This document shows, in pieces, positions 1 through 8,175 of a stretch of DNA of 64,000 nucleotides. The DNA lies in the NCBI GenBank assembly GCA_965247375.1, contig CBDFHU010000017.1, positions 1 through 64,000 on the forward strand, in the 5' to 3' direction. The notes under the pieces were generated by a model. It was not told where the DNA came from. It saw only the letters and a list, made by a program, of their open reading frames with translations, and ran no database searches. Source of the stretch: Arsenicibacter sp965247375 (GTDB lineage Bacteria; Bacteroidota; Bacteroidia; Cytophagales; Spirosomataceae). How positions within the stretch are numbered: position 1 is the first letter of the stretch; each line of letters starts with the position of its first letter. A program made the position numbers and the translations under genes.

Positions 1-327
1 ATAAACTGAACAAAGCCAATCGGCTTGCCATAAAGCGATCGTATCGTCTCTTCTGAAGCGGTGGAGCCGGTAGGCAACCTGACCGGTGGCGCTCTGGTAG
101 GGCTGACCAATCAGCTCCCGGATGTGGTAGCGGATCACTTCGGCAGGCCGGCTGAGCGAGTAACGTTCCTCCGTAACGAGGTAGTCGGCAAAACGGCCGG
201 TTTCGAGTGGAAAGTAGGTCGGATCGGCAGGGTAGGTAGTCGTTGGGTGTTGTTCACAACCATTGATTACCGATAAAGAAAGAAGCAGCAGACTAGCCGT
301 TAAGACAGGATAAAATACACGATTCAT
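1..327 (-). CDS. Hypothetical lipoprotein, 3' part cut by window edge
   Basis: The minus strand is open from an ATG at 327 to the left edge, giving 109 residues without a stop. The N-terminus is a lipoprotein signal: a short basic start (MNRVFYP), a leucine-rich core and a lipobox ending SVINGC, so the mature protein should be anchored through that cysteine. The visible mature part (FPLETGRFADYLVTEERYSL, later YRLHRFRR) has no motif I can name. An in-frame ATG at 342 is an alternative start, but 327 gives the more usual short basic n-region. The stretch between it and the divergent gene at 492 should hold both promoters. Function unknown. Confidence 0.75.
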   Translation of the reverse strand, partial: MNRVFYPVLTASLLLLSLSVINGCEQHPTTTYPADPTYFPLETGRFADYLVTEERYSLSRPAEVIRYHIRELIGQPYQSATGQVAYRLHRFRRDDTIALWQADWLCSVY

Positions 328-491
328 GGTCCTGGTGGTCATTTTTCTGTAGAGACGATACGTTGTCCGGCAGGTCATTATTCAGGACAGGAACCGGTAC
401 AATTGTTGTGCGAACAGAATTACTTTGTCCGCGTTAAAACTTTTTTCTTCTACAAACCGTAAAAATACCATTAGCCAACCCACGTTATTGT

Positions 492-1283
492 ATGAGTAAT
501 TTGCAGAAACTAGTTGATTCACTCGCTCCTGTGAGGGAGAAACTAATACACCACCCGGTTTATTCGGCCGTAAACGACCTCGGCGGATTGCAGGAATTTG
601 CTAAATATCACGCATTTGCCGTCTGGGATTTTATGTCGCTGCTCAAGGCATTACAGGCCCGGCTGACATGTGTATCAGTTCCCTGGGTGCCGGTAGGCTC
701 AGGACAGGTCCGGTATCTGATCAATGAAATTGTAGCGGGCGAAGAGAGCGACGAAGCCCCCCCTAAGCAGGAAGGCGGCGAGCTCCGCCGGATGAGCCAT
801 TATGAATTGTATCTGGAAGCTATGACGCAGATGGGAGCCGATACGGCCCCGATCCAGCAGCTGCTGACGGATATTCAGGCCGGAAAGTCGGTGCAGGAGG
901 CTCTGGCCTTGCAAACCTTGCCGGATGGTGTCCGCGACTTTGTTTTGTTCACCTTTGAGGTTATTGCCACCAACAAACCGCACGTCATTGCGGCCGCCTT
1001 TACGTTTGGCCGCGAAGACCTGATTCCGGGCATGTTTATTGAAATTGTGCGTCAGCTCGACGAAGCCAATCAGGCGGTGCTGGGCACATTCCGTTTTTAC
1101 CTCGAACGCCATATCGAACTCGACGGCGATCACCACAGCCATCTGGCGATGCAGATGGTTGAAGAACTCTGCGGCGACGATGAAGTGAAATGGCAGGAAG
1201 CGGCCGAATGGACCGGAAAGGCACTGGAGAAACGTGTGACCTTGTGGGATGCGGTAGTAGAACGTGTCAGTGTAGGGGTATAG
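492..1283 (+). CDS. DUF3050 family protein
   Basis: A 263-residue soluble protein without a signal peptide, matching the DUF3050 family. The family is predicted to have a haem-oxygenase-like all-helical fold, and its biochemical role is not established. Characteristic stretches are KYHAFAVWDFMSLLKAL near residue 40, NEIVAGEESDE near 80 followed by SHYELYLEAM, and a His-rich segment near 210-220 (ERHIELDGDHHSHLAMQM). Length is normal for the family. The start is the ATG at 492, with no strong Shine-Dalgarno, as usual in this phylum. A rho-independent terminator 33 bases after the stop suggests a single-gene transcript. Confidence 0.85.
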   Translation: MSNLQKLVDSLAPVREKLIHHPVYSAVNDLGGLQEFAKYHAFAVWDFMSLLKALQARLTCVSVPWVPVGSGQVRYLINEIVAGEESDEAPPKQEGGELRRMSHYELYLEAMTQMGADTAPIQQLLTDIQAGKSVQEALALQTLPDGVRDFVLFTFEVIATNKPHVIAAAFTFGREDLIPGMFIEIVRQLDEANQAVLGTFRFYLERHIELDGDHHSHLAMQMVEELCGDDEVKWQEAAEWTGKALEKRVTLWDAVVERVSVGV

Positions 1284-1315
1284 ATTGCACCTTTCACCGG
1301 ATTCCGTTAAGTTTA

Positions 1316-1345
1316 CCCCGCTGACTGGCAGCGGGGTATTTTTTT
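1316..1345 (+). terminator. Rho-independent terminator after DUF3050 gene
   Basis: Perfect 8-bp stem CCCCGCTG/CAGCGGGG (1316-1323 and 1329-1336) with loop ACTGG, followed by a T-rich tail at 1337-1345. Its position between the DUF3050 stop and the CDGSH gene means any start upstream of 1393 for the next gene would place a terminator inside the coding sequence. Confidence 0.85.
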
Positions 1346-1392
1346 GCCGGCTGCGCTCAGCGACTCACGACAAAAGCAATATACCGGACGTT

Positions 1393-1839
1393 ATGAGCGA
1401 GCAACAACCTGAAATCGTTAAGGAATACACAAACGGGGAAATAACCGTAGTCTGGAAACCGGCAACCTGCATTCACTCGAAGCGCTGCTGGACTGAGCTG
1501 CGTTCTGTTTTTAATCCGAAAGACCGGCCCTGGGTGCACATGGACGGGGCAACTACCGACCGCATTATCGAACAGGTAGACAACTGCCCGTCAAAAGCCT
1601 TAACCTACTACCGCAACGAAACAGGCCGGCCGGAAACCGATAAACCGGAGGTCACGGTTGAAAACATCATTGAGCCGCTGGCCAACGGACCATTGCTGGT
1701 GTATGGTAATCTGCTGGTTAAAAATACCGATGGTACCGAAACCCGCTGCACCGAAGTAACTGCCTTTTGCCGGTGCGGAAGCAGCGCCAACAAGCCGTAT
1801 TGTGACGGTACACACGTAAAAATCGGGTTCAGCGCTTAA
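1393..1839 (+). CDS. CDGSH iron-sulfur protein with N-terminal mono-cluster (Fer4_19-type) domain
   Basis: A cytosolic 148-residue protein joining two iron-sulfur modules. The N-terminal half has the divergent mono-cluster pattern (CIHSKRCWTEL, then DNCPSKAL), known from small ferredoxin-like proteins. The C-terminal half carries a full CDGSH signature (CRCGSSANKPYCDGTH), which binds a 2Fe-2S cluster through three Cys and one His. The role is probably redox or cluster handling; no partner is visible nearby. I chose the ATG at 1393 (MSEQQPEIVKEY) because the reading frame upstream to 1285 runs through a terminator. Its stop overlaps the stop of the convergent deformylase gene by a few bases. 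Confidence 0.88.
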   Translation: MSEQQPEIVKEYTNGEITVVWKPATCIHSKRCWTELRSVFNPKDRPWVHMDGATTDRIIEQVDNCPSKALTYYRNETGRPETDKPEVTVENIIEPLANGPLLVYGNLLVKNTDGTETRCTEVTAFCRCGSSANKPYCDGTHVKIGFSA

Positions 1840-2333
1840 ACCGACGGTGTTGGCCGCCATTTGAATGATTTATCGTCGATGGCCCGCATGGTACACAGAA
1901 TGCCGTCGAGGTGATCGACTTCGTGTTGCAGCAGTTCTGACAGATCGTCAGTAAGGCTCCACGACTGTGGCTGCCAGTTTTCGTCCGTGTAATTGATGGT
2001 AACGCGCCGGTGGCGGCGCACCCGTACCAGCAGATTCGGGAAGCTCATGCAGTCATCCCACAGCTCAAATAACTCCTCACTTTCATCCGAAAAAACAGGA
2101 TTGATGAACACGACCGGCCGGTCAATGTGCATGTAAATAATCCGCTTCATATAGCCAAGCTGCGGGGCAGCAATGGCCCGTCCTGCCTTATACACTTCCC
2201 GGAACTCCATCAAGACCTGATGCAGATCGGCCACAATCTGCTTTACCTCCGGCAACTCCGCTTCAGTGACAGGTGTGCAGACTTCATGCAGGCGGGAATC
2301 TCCCAATAAAACCAAGTCAGATAAGTGTTTCAT
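1836..2333 (-). CDS. def: Peptide deformylase-like protein (divergent)
   Basis: A 165-residue protein of the peptide deformylase family, whose members remove the N-formyl group from nascent proteins with a metal held by one Cys and two His. Motif 1 is GRAIAAPQLG at residues 51-60. Motif 2, normally EGCLS, is DDCMS here with the metal-ligand Cys95. Motif 3 is intact (HEVDH at 137-141, catalytic Glu138). The missing Gly and the Arg in motif 1 mark a divergent paralogue, so a housekeeping copy may exist elsewhere. It is convergent with the CDGSH gene and divergent from the fasciclin gene. Symbol given by family only. Confidence 0.8.
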   Translation of the reverse strand: MKHLSDLVLLGDSRLHEVCTPVTEAELPEVKQIVADLHQVLMEFREVYKAGRAIAAPQLGYMKRIIYMHIDRPVVFINPVFSDESEELFELWDDCMSFPNLLVRVRRHRRVTINYTDENWQPQSWSLTDDLSELLQHEVDHLDGILCTMRAIDDKSFKWRPTPSV

Positions 2334-2471
2334 TATCAGGGGTTAGTAGAATTTTTATAGGTATTATTGAAAAAAGTGTAAACAAAAAAAATGAACATGC
2401 CGTTCAAACTGACATTCCGGCAAGTAGCCGGGGAGTGAATTATTTGTTCAACGTTTTTACGGATCAATTTA

Positions 2472-3434
2472 ATGAAAACTACAAAAAACCTGTATCGATT
2501 CCGTGCCTTTGCATGGGCCTTACTCGGGACTATTGCCTTTGCGACAGTGAGTTGTTCGAAAGATGACGAGCCAACGATGAATTCGCAATCGATTACCGAC
2601 ATTGTCAACACCAACTCAGATTTTACAATTCTTCGGGCAGCCATTCAGCGCGCCGGTTTGGGTGATGCCCTGCAAACGGGAACGCTGACGGTATTTGCGC
2701 CAACCGATGCGGCATTCCAGGCCGCCGGCTTTGCGGATGCCAGTGCGATAAACTCGGTGGCTGACACTACCCTGCGGAACATTCTGCAATATCATGTTGT
2801 CGGGTCAAAAGTTGAGTCGTCGGCGATTCAGTTCGGAAACAATGCCGCTGTAAGCTCAATATTAGCCAATAACGGGACACTGTATGTTACAAAAGACAAC
2901 TCGGGCGTTTCGGTGAATGGTGCACGGGTCACACAGGCCGACCTGATGGCGTCGAACGGGGTAATTCACGTGATCAATCAGGTACTGATGCCGCCAACGG
3001 GTAATCTGGTACAGGTAATCACGAGTCAGCCGCAAAACTTTAGTCTGCTGGCGGCGGCGGCCACGCGGGCCGGTACAGGACTTCTGACAGCACTGAGCAG
3101 TACAACGGCAGCCGTAACGGTTTTTGCACCAACTAATGCTGCGTTCCTGGCGGCCGGTTTAGATGCCGCAGCTATTCAGCAGGCCACGCCGGCACAGCTG
3201 ACAAATATTCTGACATACCACGCCGTACCAGGCCGCGTATTTTCGACAAACCTGGCGAGCGGAACCGTAACGACCCTGCAATCGGGTACGGCAACGGTGA
3301 GCGTCGGAGCAAACGCGGTGACGATTCTGGGCGCCGGTAATAATGGTACTGCGGCCAACGTGACCAAAGCGAATGTATTAGCAACAAACGGTGTTATACA
3401 TGTAATCGACCGGGTATTGCTGCCGGCTCAGTAG
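2472..3434 (+). CDS. Fasciclin-domain lipoprotein, two FAS1 repeats
   Basis: A 320-residue exported protein. The N-terminus is a lipoprotein signal with lipobox FATVSC followed by an acidic +2 region (SKDDEPT), fitting surface lipoproteins of Bacteroidota. Two FAS1 domains follow, about residues 38-172 and 178-320, each with the FAS1 landmarks: the first has LTVFAPTDAAFQAAG and VLMPP, the second VTVFAPTNAAFLAAG and RVLLPAQ. FAS1 domains mediate adhesion or matrix contacts, and no enzymatic function is expected. The gene stands alone between the divergent deformylase and polA, with its own terminator downstream. Confidence 0.92.
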   Translation: MKTTKNLYRFRAFAWALLGTIAFATVSCSKDDEPTMNSQSITDIVNTNSDFTILRAAIQRAGLGDALQTGTLTVFAPTDAAFQAAGFADASAINSVADTTLRNILQYHVVGSKVESSAIQFGNNAAVSSILANNGTLYVTKDNSGVSVNGARVTQADLMASNGVIHVINQVLMPPTGNLVQVITSQPQNFSLLAAAATRAGTGLLTALSSTTAAVTVFAPTNAAFLAAGLDAAAIQQATPAQLTNILTYHAVPGRVFSTNLASGTVTTLQSGTATVSVGANAVTILGAGNNGTAANVTKANVLATNGVIHVIDRVLLPAQ

Positions 3435-3460
3435 GTAGTCGCATCATATACCGTTTTCTT

Positions 3461-3500
3461 GCGGTTGTTAGGCTACGGGCCTGGCAACCGCTTGTTTTTT
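3461..3500 (+). terminator. Terminator after fasciclin gene
   Basis: Inverted repeat GCGGTTG (3461-3467) with CAACCGC (3485-3491), extended inward by partial GGC/GCC pairing, followed by TTG and six T at 3495-3500. Confidence 0.75.
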
Positions 3501-3624
3501 GCGCCATTTTCGGTTGTTTTGCCGCTTGATTCCGTATGTTAATTGCAGACAGGACATCCGGTAATAACTAATCCGGAAACCAGGTAAACCTGTCAACTAA
3601 AAAGGCGCTGGTAATCAGAATTGT

Positions 3625-6582
3625 ATGACAAAAAAACTGTTTCTTCTCGATGCAATGGCCCTGATCTACCGGGCTCATTTCGCATTCAATAAAAGTCCGC
3701 GGATTACCACCCGCGGCCTGAATACCAGCTGTATTTTCGGTTTTATGAACTCCCTGCTGGAGGTACTGACCAAGGAAAAACCTACGCACATCGGGGTGGC
3801 TTTTGATACCTCAAAGAAAACCTTCCGGCATGAACAGTTTGAGCAGTATAAAGCCAACCGGCAGTCGCAGCCCGAAGATATTTCGATTGCCATTCCGTAT
3901 ATCAAGCAGATTGTCGAAGCCATGCACATTCCGCTGCTCCAGCTGGATGGGTACGAGGCCGATGATATAATCGGTACACTCTCGCAGAAGGCTTGTGCTA
4001 CCGGCGAGTTTGAAACCTACATGATGACGCCCGACAAAGATTACGGCCAGCTGGTCAACGATTGCGTCTTTATCTACAAACCGGCATTTATGGGTAAACC
4101 GGCTGAAAAGCTGGGCGTAGCCGAAATTCTGGACCGCTGGCAGATTGAGCGGGTGGATCAGGTTATTGATATTCTGGGGCTTATGGGCGATGCCGTTGAT
4201 AACATTCCTGGCATTCCCGGCGTAGGCGAAAAAACGGCCCAGAAGCTGATTGCTGAGTTCGGATCAGTGGAAAACCTGATTGCAGGAGCCGATAAACTGA
4301 AGGGCAAGCAAAAGGAAAACGTAGTCAATTTTGCGCAGCAGGGCCTGCTGTCGAAGCAACTGGCAACCATTCATCTTGATGTGCCGGTTCCGTTTGATCC
4401 GGAATCCCTGCAACTCAAGGAATATGACAAACCACGTCTGTCTGCGTTGATGGACGAACTGGAGTTCCGTCAGCTAAAAGGGCGGCTGCTGGGGTCCGAC
4501 TATGAGGCGGCTCCGGCGGCCAAACCGGCACTGGCCGCGAAAGCTGCCCCGGCGGGCCAGATGGATTTGTTTGCGCCGACACCATCGGGCACGGAAGATC
4601 TGCCGTTTGATTTCAGTGACAACGATAGCCGGGGTCAGACCGTGCGTGTGCCGGTGGCTTCCGGTTCATCAGCGACGCCGGATCAGGTGACCGGCACCGC
4701 TGACGGGGAACAGCCTGCTTTTCTGGATGTGCCTTATGAAGCCGGAACACCTGAGCTCGCGGATCGCCGGCAAACCATTCATACCATCCGCCACGATTAT
4801 CGTCTGGTCGATACCCCCGAACTGCGGCAGGATCTGGCGTATTACCTGAGCATACAGGAGTCTTTCTGTTTTGATTCGGAAACAACGGCCGTTGATCCCG
4901 TAGAGGCCGATCTGGTGGGTCTGTCGTTTGCTTACCGGAAAGGAGAGGCGTTTTATGTGCCCGTTCCGGCCGACAAAGACGAGGCACAGGCGATTGTGAA
5001 CGAATTCAAAGGTGTGCTCGAAAATCCGGCCATCCGGAAAATCGGGCAGAACCTGAAATATGACATCCTGATGCTGAAAAAATACGGTGTTGAGGTGCAG
5101 GGTAAGCTGTTTGATACCATGCTGGCCCATTACCTGATTGAGCCGGAACAGCGCCACAACATGGACATCATGGCCATGACCTACCTGAATTACCATCCGG
5201 TGTCGATTGAAGAACTGATCGGTAAAAAAGGACCGAAGCAATTGACCATGCGCGACGTGGAGATGCAGAAGGTGGTCGAATACGCGGCCGAGGATGCCGA
5301 TATTACGCTGCAACTCAAAGAAACGTTTGCTCCGCTGCTCGAAAAAGACAGCCTGAATAAACTGTTTGAGCAGGTCGAAATGCCGCTTGTGAATGTGCTG
5401 GCGGATATTGAGCTGGAAGGCGTCCGCGTTGATCAGCATGCCCTGGCCGATCTGTCGGCAACGCTGGATGTCGATATCCGGCAGGTGCAGCAGGAAATAT
5501 ATACCATTGCAGGCAGCGAGTTTAATATCGGTTCGCCCAAGCAGTTGGGCGAAATCCTGTTTGAACGGCTGAAACTGGATAAAAACGCGAAAAAGACACG
5601 GACGGGTCAGTATGCAACCGGGGAGGAAATTCTGTCAAAGCTGGAGGAAGAACACGAAATTGCCCGCAAGATTCTGGATTACCGCGAGCTGGTGAAGCTG
5701 AAGAATACCTATGTTGACGCCCTGCCGCTGTTGATCAGCAAGCGCGATGGCCGGATTCATACGTCATTTAATCAGGCGGTGGCAGCGACCGGGCGGTTAA
5801 GCTCGACCAACCCGAACCTCCAGAATATCCCGATTCGTACGCCACGCGGCAAAGAAATCCGGAAAGCCTTTGTGCCGCGTTCGGAGGAGTTTGTCATCAT
5901 GTCGGCCGATTATTCGCAGATTGAGCTGCGGATTATGGCGGCCTTCAGCGGGGACCAGACGATGCTCGACGCCTTTAACAATGGCATTGACATTCACACC
6001 AGTACGGCGGGTAAGGTGTTTAATGTACCGATTGCCGAGGTGACGGGCGATATGCGCCGGAAAGCCAAAACCATCAACTTCGGGATTATTTACGGCATAT
6101 CTGCCTTCGGATTGGCACAGCGCCTGAAAATCCCGCGGAAAGAAGCTGCCCAGATTATCGACGACTACTTTGCGCAGTTTGCAGCGGTAAAAGGCTACAT
6201 GGACGAGGCAATCGAAAAAGCCCGTAGCTGTGGCTATGCGGAAACGATTCTGGGCCGCCGCCGGTACCTGCGCGACATCAACTCCCGCAACCAGACCGAC
6301 CGGCAGTTTGCCGAGAGAAACGCCATTAATGCCCCGATTCAGGGCAGTGCGGCCGATATGCTGAAGATTGCCATGATTCAGATCCACGACTTCATCCAGG
6401 CCAACCACCTGAAATCGAAGATGATCCTGACCGTGCATGACGAATTAGTCTTTGATGCCCACCGGTCTGAACTGGACATGCTGCGTGAGAACGTCGACCG
6501 CATCATGCGCAACGCCATTCCAATGGCTGTCAAGATGGAAACCGGCATCGGCACCGGCGAAAACTGGCTGGAAGCGCATTAA
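3625..6582 (+). CDS. polA: DNA polymerase I
   Basis: A 985-residue repair and Okazaki-fragment polymerase with all three domains. The 5'-3' exonuclease/FEN domain covers about residues 1-290 (LFLLDAMALIYRAHFAF, YEADDIIGTL, GVGEKTAQKLI). A proline/alanine-rich linker of about 100 residues follows. The 3'-5' exonuclease is probably active: Exo I DSE at 417, Exo II IGQNLKYDIL and Exo III YAAEDAD are intact. The polymerase domain has motif A DYSQIELR (Asp762), O-helix RRKAKTINFGIIYG with the usual Phe, and motif C HDE at 938-940. A near-perfect palindrome follows the stop, before the convergent DUF5690 gene. Confidence 0.98.
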   Translation: MTKKLFLLDAMALIYRAHFAFNKSPRITTRGLNTSCIFGFMNSLLEVLTKEKPTHIGVAFDTSKKTFRHEQFEQYKANRQSQPEDISIAIPYIKQIVEAMHIPLLQLDGYEADDIIGTLSQKACATGEFETYMMTPDKDYGQLVNDCVFIYKPAFMGKPAEKLGVAEILDRWQIERVDQVIDILGLMGDAVDNIPGIPGVGEKTAQKLIAEFGSVENLIAGADKLKGKQKENVVNFAQQGLLSKQLATIHLDVPVPFDPESLQLKEYDKPRLSALMDELEFRQLKGRLLGSDYEAAPAAKPALAAKAAPAGQMDLFAPTPSGTEDLPFDFSDNDSRGQTVRVPVASGSSATPDQVTGTADGEQPAFLDVPYEAGTPELADRRQTIHTIRHDYRLVDTPELRQDLAYYLSIQESFCFDSETTAVDPVEADLVGLSFAYRKGEAFYVPVPADKDEAQAIVNEFKGVLENPAIRKIGQNLKYDILMLKKYGVEVQGKLFDTMLAHYLIEPEQRHNMDIMAMTYLNYHPVSIEELIGKKGPKQLTMRDVEMQKVVEYAAEDADITLQLKETFAPLLEKDSLNKLFEQVEMPLVNVLADIELEGVRVDQHALADLSATLDVDIRQVQQEIYTIAGSEFNIGSPKQLGEILFERLKLDKNAKKTRTGQYATGEEILSKLEEEHEIARKILDYRELVKLKNTYVDALPLLISKRDGRIHTSFNQAVAATGRLSSTNPNLQNIPIRTPRGKEIRKAFVPRSEEFVIMSADYSQIELRIMAAFSGDQTMLDAFNNGIDIHTSTAGKVFNVPIAEVTGDMRRKAKTINFGIIYGISAFGLAQRLKIPRKEAAQIIDDYFAQFAAVKGYMDEAIEKARSCGYAETILGRRRYLRDINSRNQTDRQFAERNAINAPIQGSAADMLKIAMIQIHDFIQANHLKSKMILTVHDELVFDAHRSELDMLRENVDRIMRNAIPMAVKMETGIGTGENWLEAH

Positions 6583-6588
6583 TTCTGC

Positions 6589-6626
6589 CCCCGTAGGGGC
6601 GACCACACGGGGTCGCCCCTACGGGG
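6589..6626. repeat. Palindromic intergenic repeat (GTAGGGGCGACC type)
   Basis: Perfect 16-bp arms (6589-6604 and 6611-6626; core GTAGGGGCGACC) around a 6-base loop ACACGG. It fills the gap between the convergent polA and DUF5690 genes. Neither side has a T-run, so it resembles a dispersed palindromic repeat more than a canonical terminator. From memory, this core occurs in spacers of many unrelated bacteria. Confidence 0.8.
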
Positions 6627-6630
6627 AAAA

Positions 6631-7929
6631 TCAATCGTGGGCGGTTTGAAACGCGTCGTGTTTTTTCCGGAAATACAGGTAAGACCCTACCACCATAAGG
6701 GTGTAGAACGCGGCCAGGACGTAGGCACCGTACAGGAAAAAGTCGTGGAAACTGATATTCGCCTGACCGAAATTTTTGTACAGCGATACGCCGACACTGC
6801 CCAGGTAACCGTACCAGTCAGCCAGTGTGACCAGAAAACCAACCGTGCTGACGTAGCGGAACGTTGCCACCATCCGCTCAAAATACAGGCCGTTACAGGG
6901 CACATAGGCCATGTAGAGCCCTAGCCCGGTCAGCAGAAACCAGTTTCCGGCCGAGAGATATCCGCTCTGATAAACCCAGGTACTGATACCCACCAAAAGC
7001 CCGCCCGCCAGAATCATGCCGTTGACCAGCGTAAATGCCTGAAAATTATCCTTTACCCGTTGCAGACCCGCCATCAGAATCAGCACCCCGACGGCCACCA
7101 GTGTTTCGGTTTTGGCAAAAATCGCCGGACTCAGCGGGCCGCCTTCGCTGGTTGCACCCGCCAGAATCTCCGGTCCGAAATTGTCACGGAAATCGCGGAA
7201 GGCCGTCAGAAATACGTACGAAATGATGAGCATGACCAGCCCTGGCCGGAAAGTCCGGATAAAGTTGCCTCGTTCATCGCTTGTCATCGGCCGTCGTTCC
7301 GTGCGGAGATGTTTATCTTCGTCGGTAGGCGGCGGGAGCAAGGTCAATCCATACACCGAAATCAGCATGGGCAGTACAAACAGGGAGCCCGTCACAAACG
7401 GGAGCCAGAATTCCGTAACACCCCAGCTGCTTTTAATCGTCAGCGCAACGGTTTTGACAAAGCCGGAGGCAAAAATAAACGACGCCGTCAGGCCGGCCAC
7501 CAGGGCATCGGTCTGTTTGCGGCCTTCCAGAAATCCCAGAACCACGCCATAGACCATACCGAGGGGCAGACCGTTGAGGTAGAGAAACGGTATGTTGTAG
7601 GGTGCGGGCACCAGTGCGAACCCAAGCAACGCCAGCAAGGCAATGCCCACAAAGAGCAGCAGATTCATGGCCCGTTTCGCCGGCGACATCTCCGACACGA
7701 TCTTGATACCCAATCCTTTCGATGAGGCATAGCCGAGAATCTGAGCCGTAATCAGCCAGATTTTATAACTAACGCCCGCAAATTCCATTCCTTCGAACGT
7801 AACGGCGGTGATGCCTTTGCGGAATGCATACATGCAGGCGTAGGTGCAGAACGCTGCTACTGTACCAAATAGCATAAAGACCGTCGGATTCCGTAAAAAA
7901 GCAGGCGGTTGAACGGGTTGGGTTACCAT
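6631..7929 (-). CDS. DUF5690 family / MFS-like membrane protein
   Basis: A 432-residue integral membrane protein with about twelve hydrophobic helices. The N-terminal TYACMYAFRKGITAVTFEG and the following VSYKIWLITAQILGY fit the DUF5690 family of Bacteroidota, which is related to major-facilitator carriers; the substrate is unknown. Charged loops (DEDKHLRTERRPMTSDER around 215-230, then FRDFRDNFGPEIL) separate the two halves, as in MFS proteins. I chose the ATG at 7929 (MVTQPVQPPAFLRNP), since the frame upstream to 7968 adds an unlikely leader. The family name is from recognition, not a search. Confidence 0.7.
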   Translation of the reverse strand: MVTQPVQPPAFLRNPTVFMLFGTVAAFCTYACMYAFRKGITAVTFEGMEFAGVSYKIWLITAQILGYASSKGLGIKIVSEMSPAKRAMNLLLFVGIALLALLGFALVPAPYNIPFLYLNGLPLGMVYGVVLGFLEGRKQTDALVAGLTASFIFASGFVKTVALTIKSSWGVTEFWLPFVTGSLFVLPMLISVYGLTLLPPPTDEDKHLRTERRPMTSDERGNFIRTFRPGLVMLIISYVFLTAFRDFRDNFGPEILAGATSEGGPLSPAIFAKTETLVAVGVLILMAGLQRVKDNFQAFTLVNGMILAGGLLVGISTWVYQSGYLSAGNWFLLTGLGLYMAYVPCNGLYFERMVATFRYVSTVGFLVTLADWYGYLGSVGVSLYKNFGQANISFHDFFLYGAYVLAAFYTLMVVGSYLYFRKKHDAFQTAHD

Positions 7930-8032
7930 GAACAGGTTTGTTTGTCGGATGAATGGCCCTCCGGCCAAATTTCAGCCTACAATATATGGATTGGATCGCA
8001 ACCGCCATGCGTTATCTTTCTGTTAACGGCGT

Positions 8033-8040
8033 TATCTTTG
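8033..8040 (+). promoter_or_regulatory. Candidate Bacteroidota -7 element upstream of sulfite oxidase operon
   Basis: TATCTTTG matches the phylum -7 consensus TAnnTTTG and lies 136 bases before the ATG at 8176. The same GTTATCTTT string occurs 20 bases earlier (8011-8019), giving a direct repeat. I see no clear TTG at the -33 position, so this is only a candidate. Confidence 0.35.
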
Positions 8041-8087
8041 GGAATTAAAGAGTGGTTCTGTATGCAGTCGTAGCACAGCCGGCTATC

Positions 8088-8170
8088 AGAACCAACAGTA
8101 ACAACTCAGAAACTAACAGTACCTGAGAAGCAACAGTAACAAAAAACAACCCAACAATAACCTGAAAACA
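8088..8170. repeat. Degenerate ~20-nt AC-rich tandem repeat (AACCAACAGTAACC type)
   Basis: About four imperfect units: AGAACCAACAGTAAC, AGAAACTAACAGTACC, AGAAGCAACAGTAAC and ACAACCCAACAATAACC. They fill the leader of the sulfite oxidase gene up to its start codon. A related cluster lies at 33838-33897. The region is G-poor on this strand and would be an unstructured mRNA leader. Confidence 0.6.
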
Positions 8171-8175
8171 AAACC

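Noticed and set aside
1285..1392. Upstream extension of the CDGSH gene
   Set aside because: It would translate through a strong rho-independent hairpin; the ATG at 1393 gives a normal family N-terminus.
4669..6438. Long minus-strand open frames opposite polA (256 and 213 codons)
   Set aside because: They mirror the codon structure of polA, contain no family motif and are compositionally His/Gln-rich as antisense shadows usually are.
7060..7725. 221-codon plus-strand frame opposite the DUF5690 gene
   Set aside because: Antisense to a protein with clear membrane helices; the translation is low-complexity and basic.
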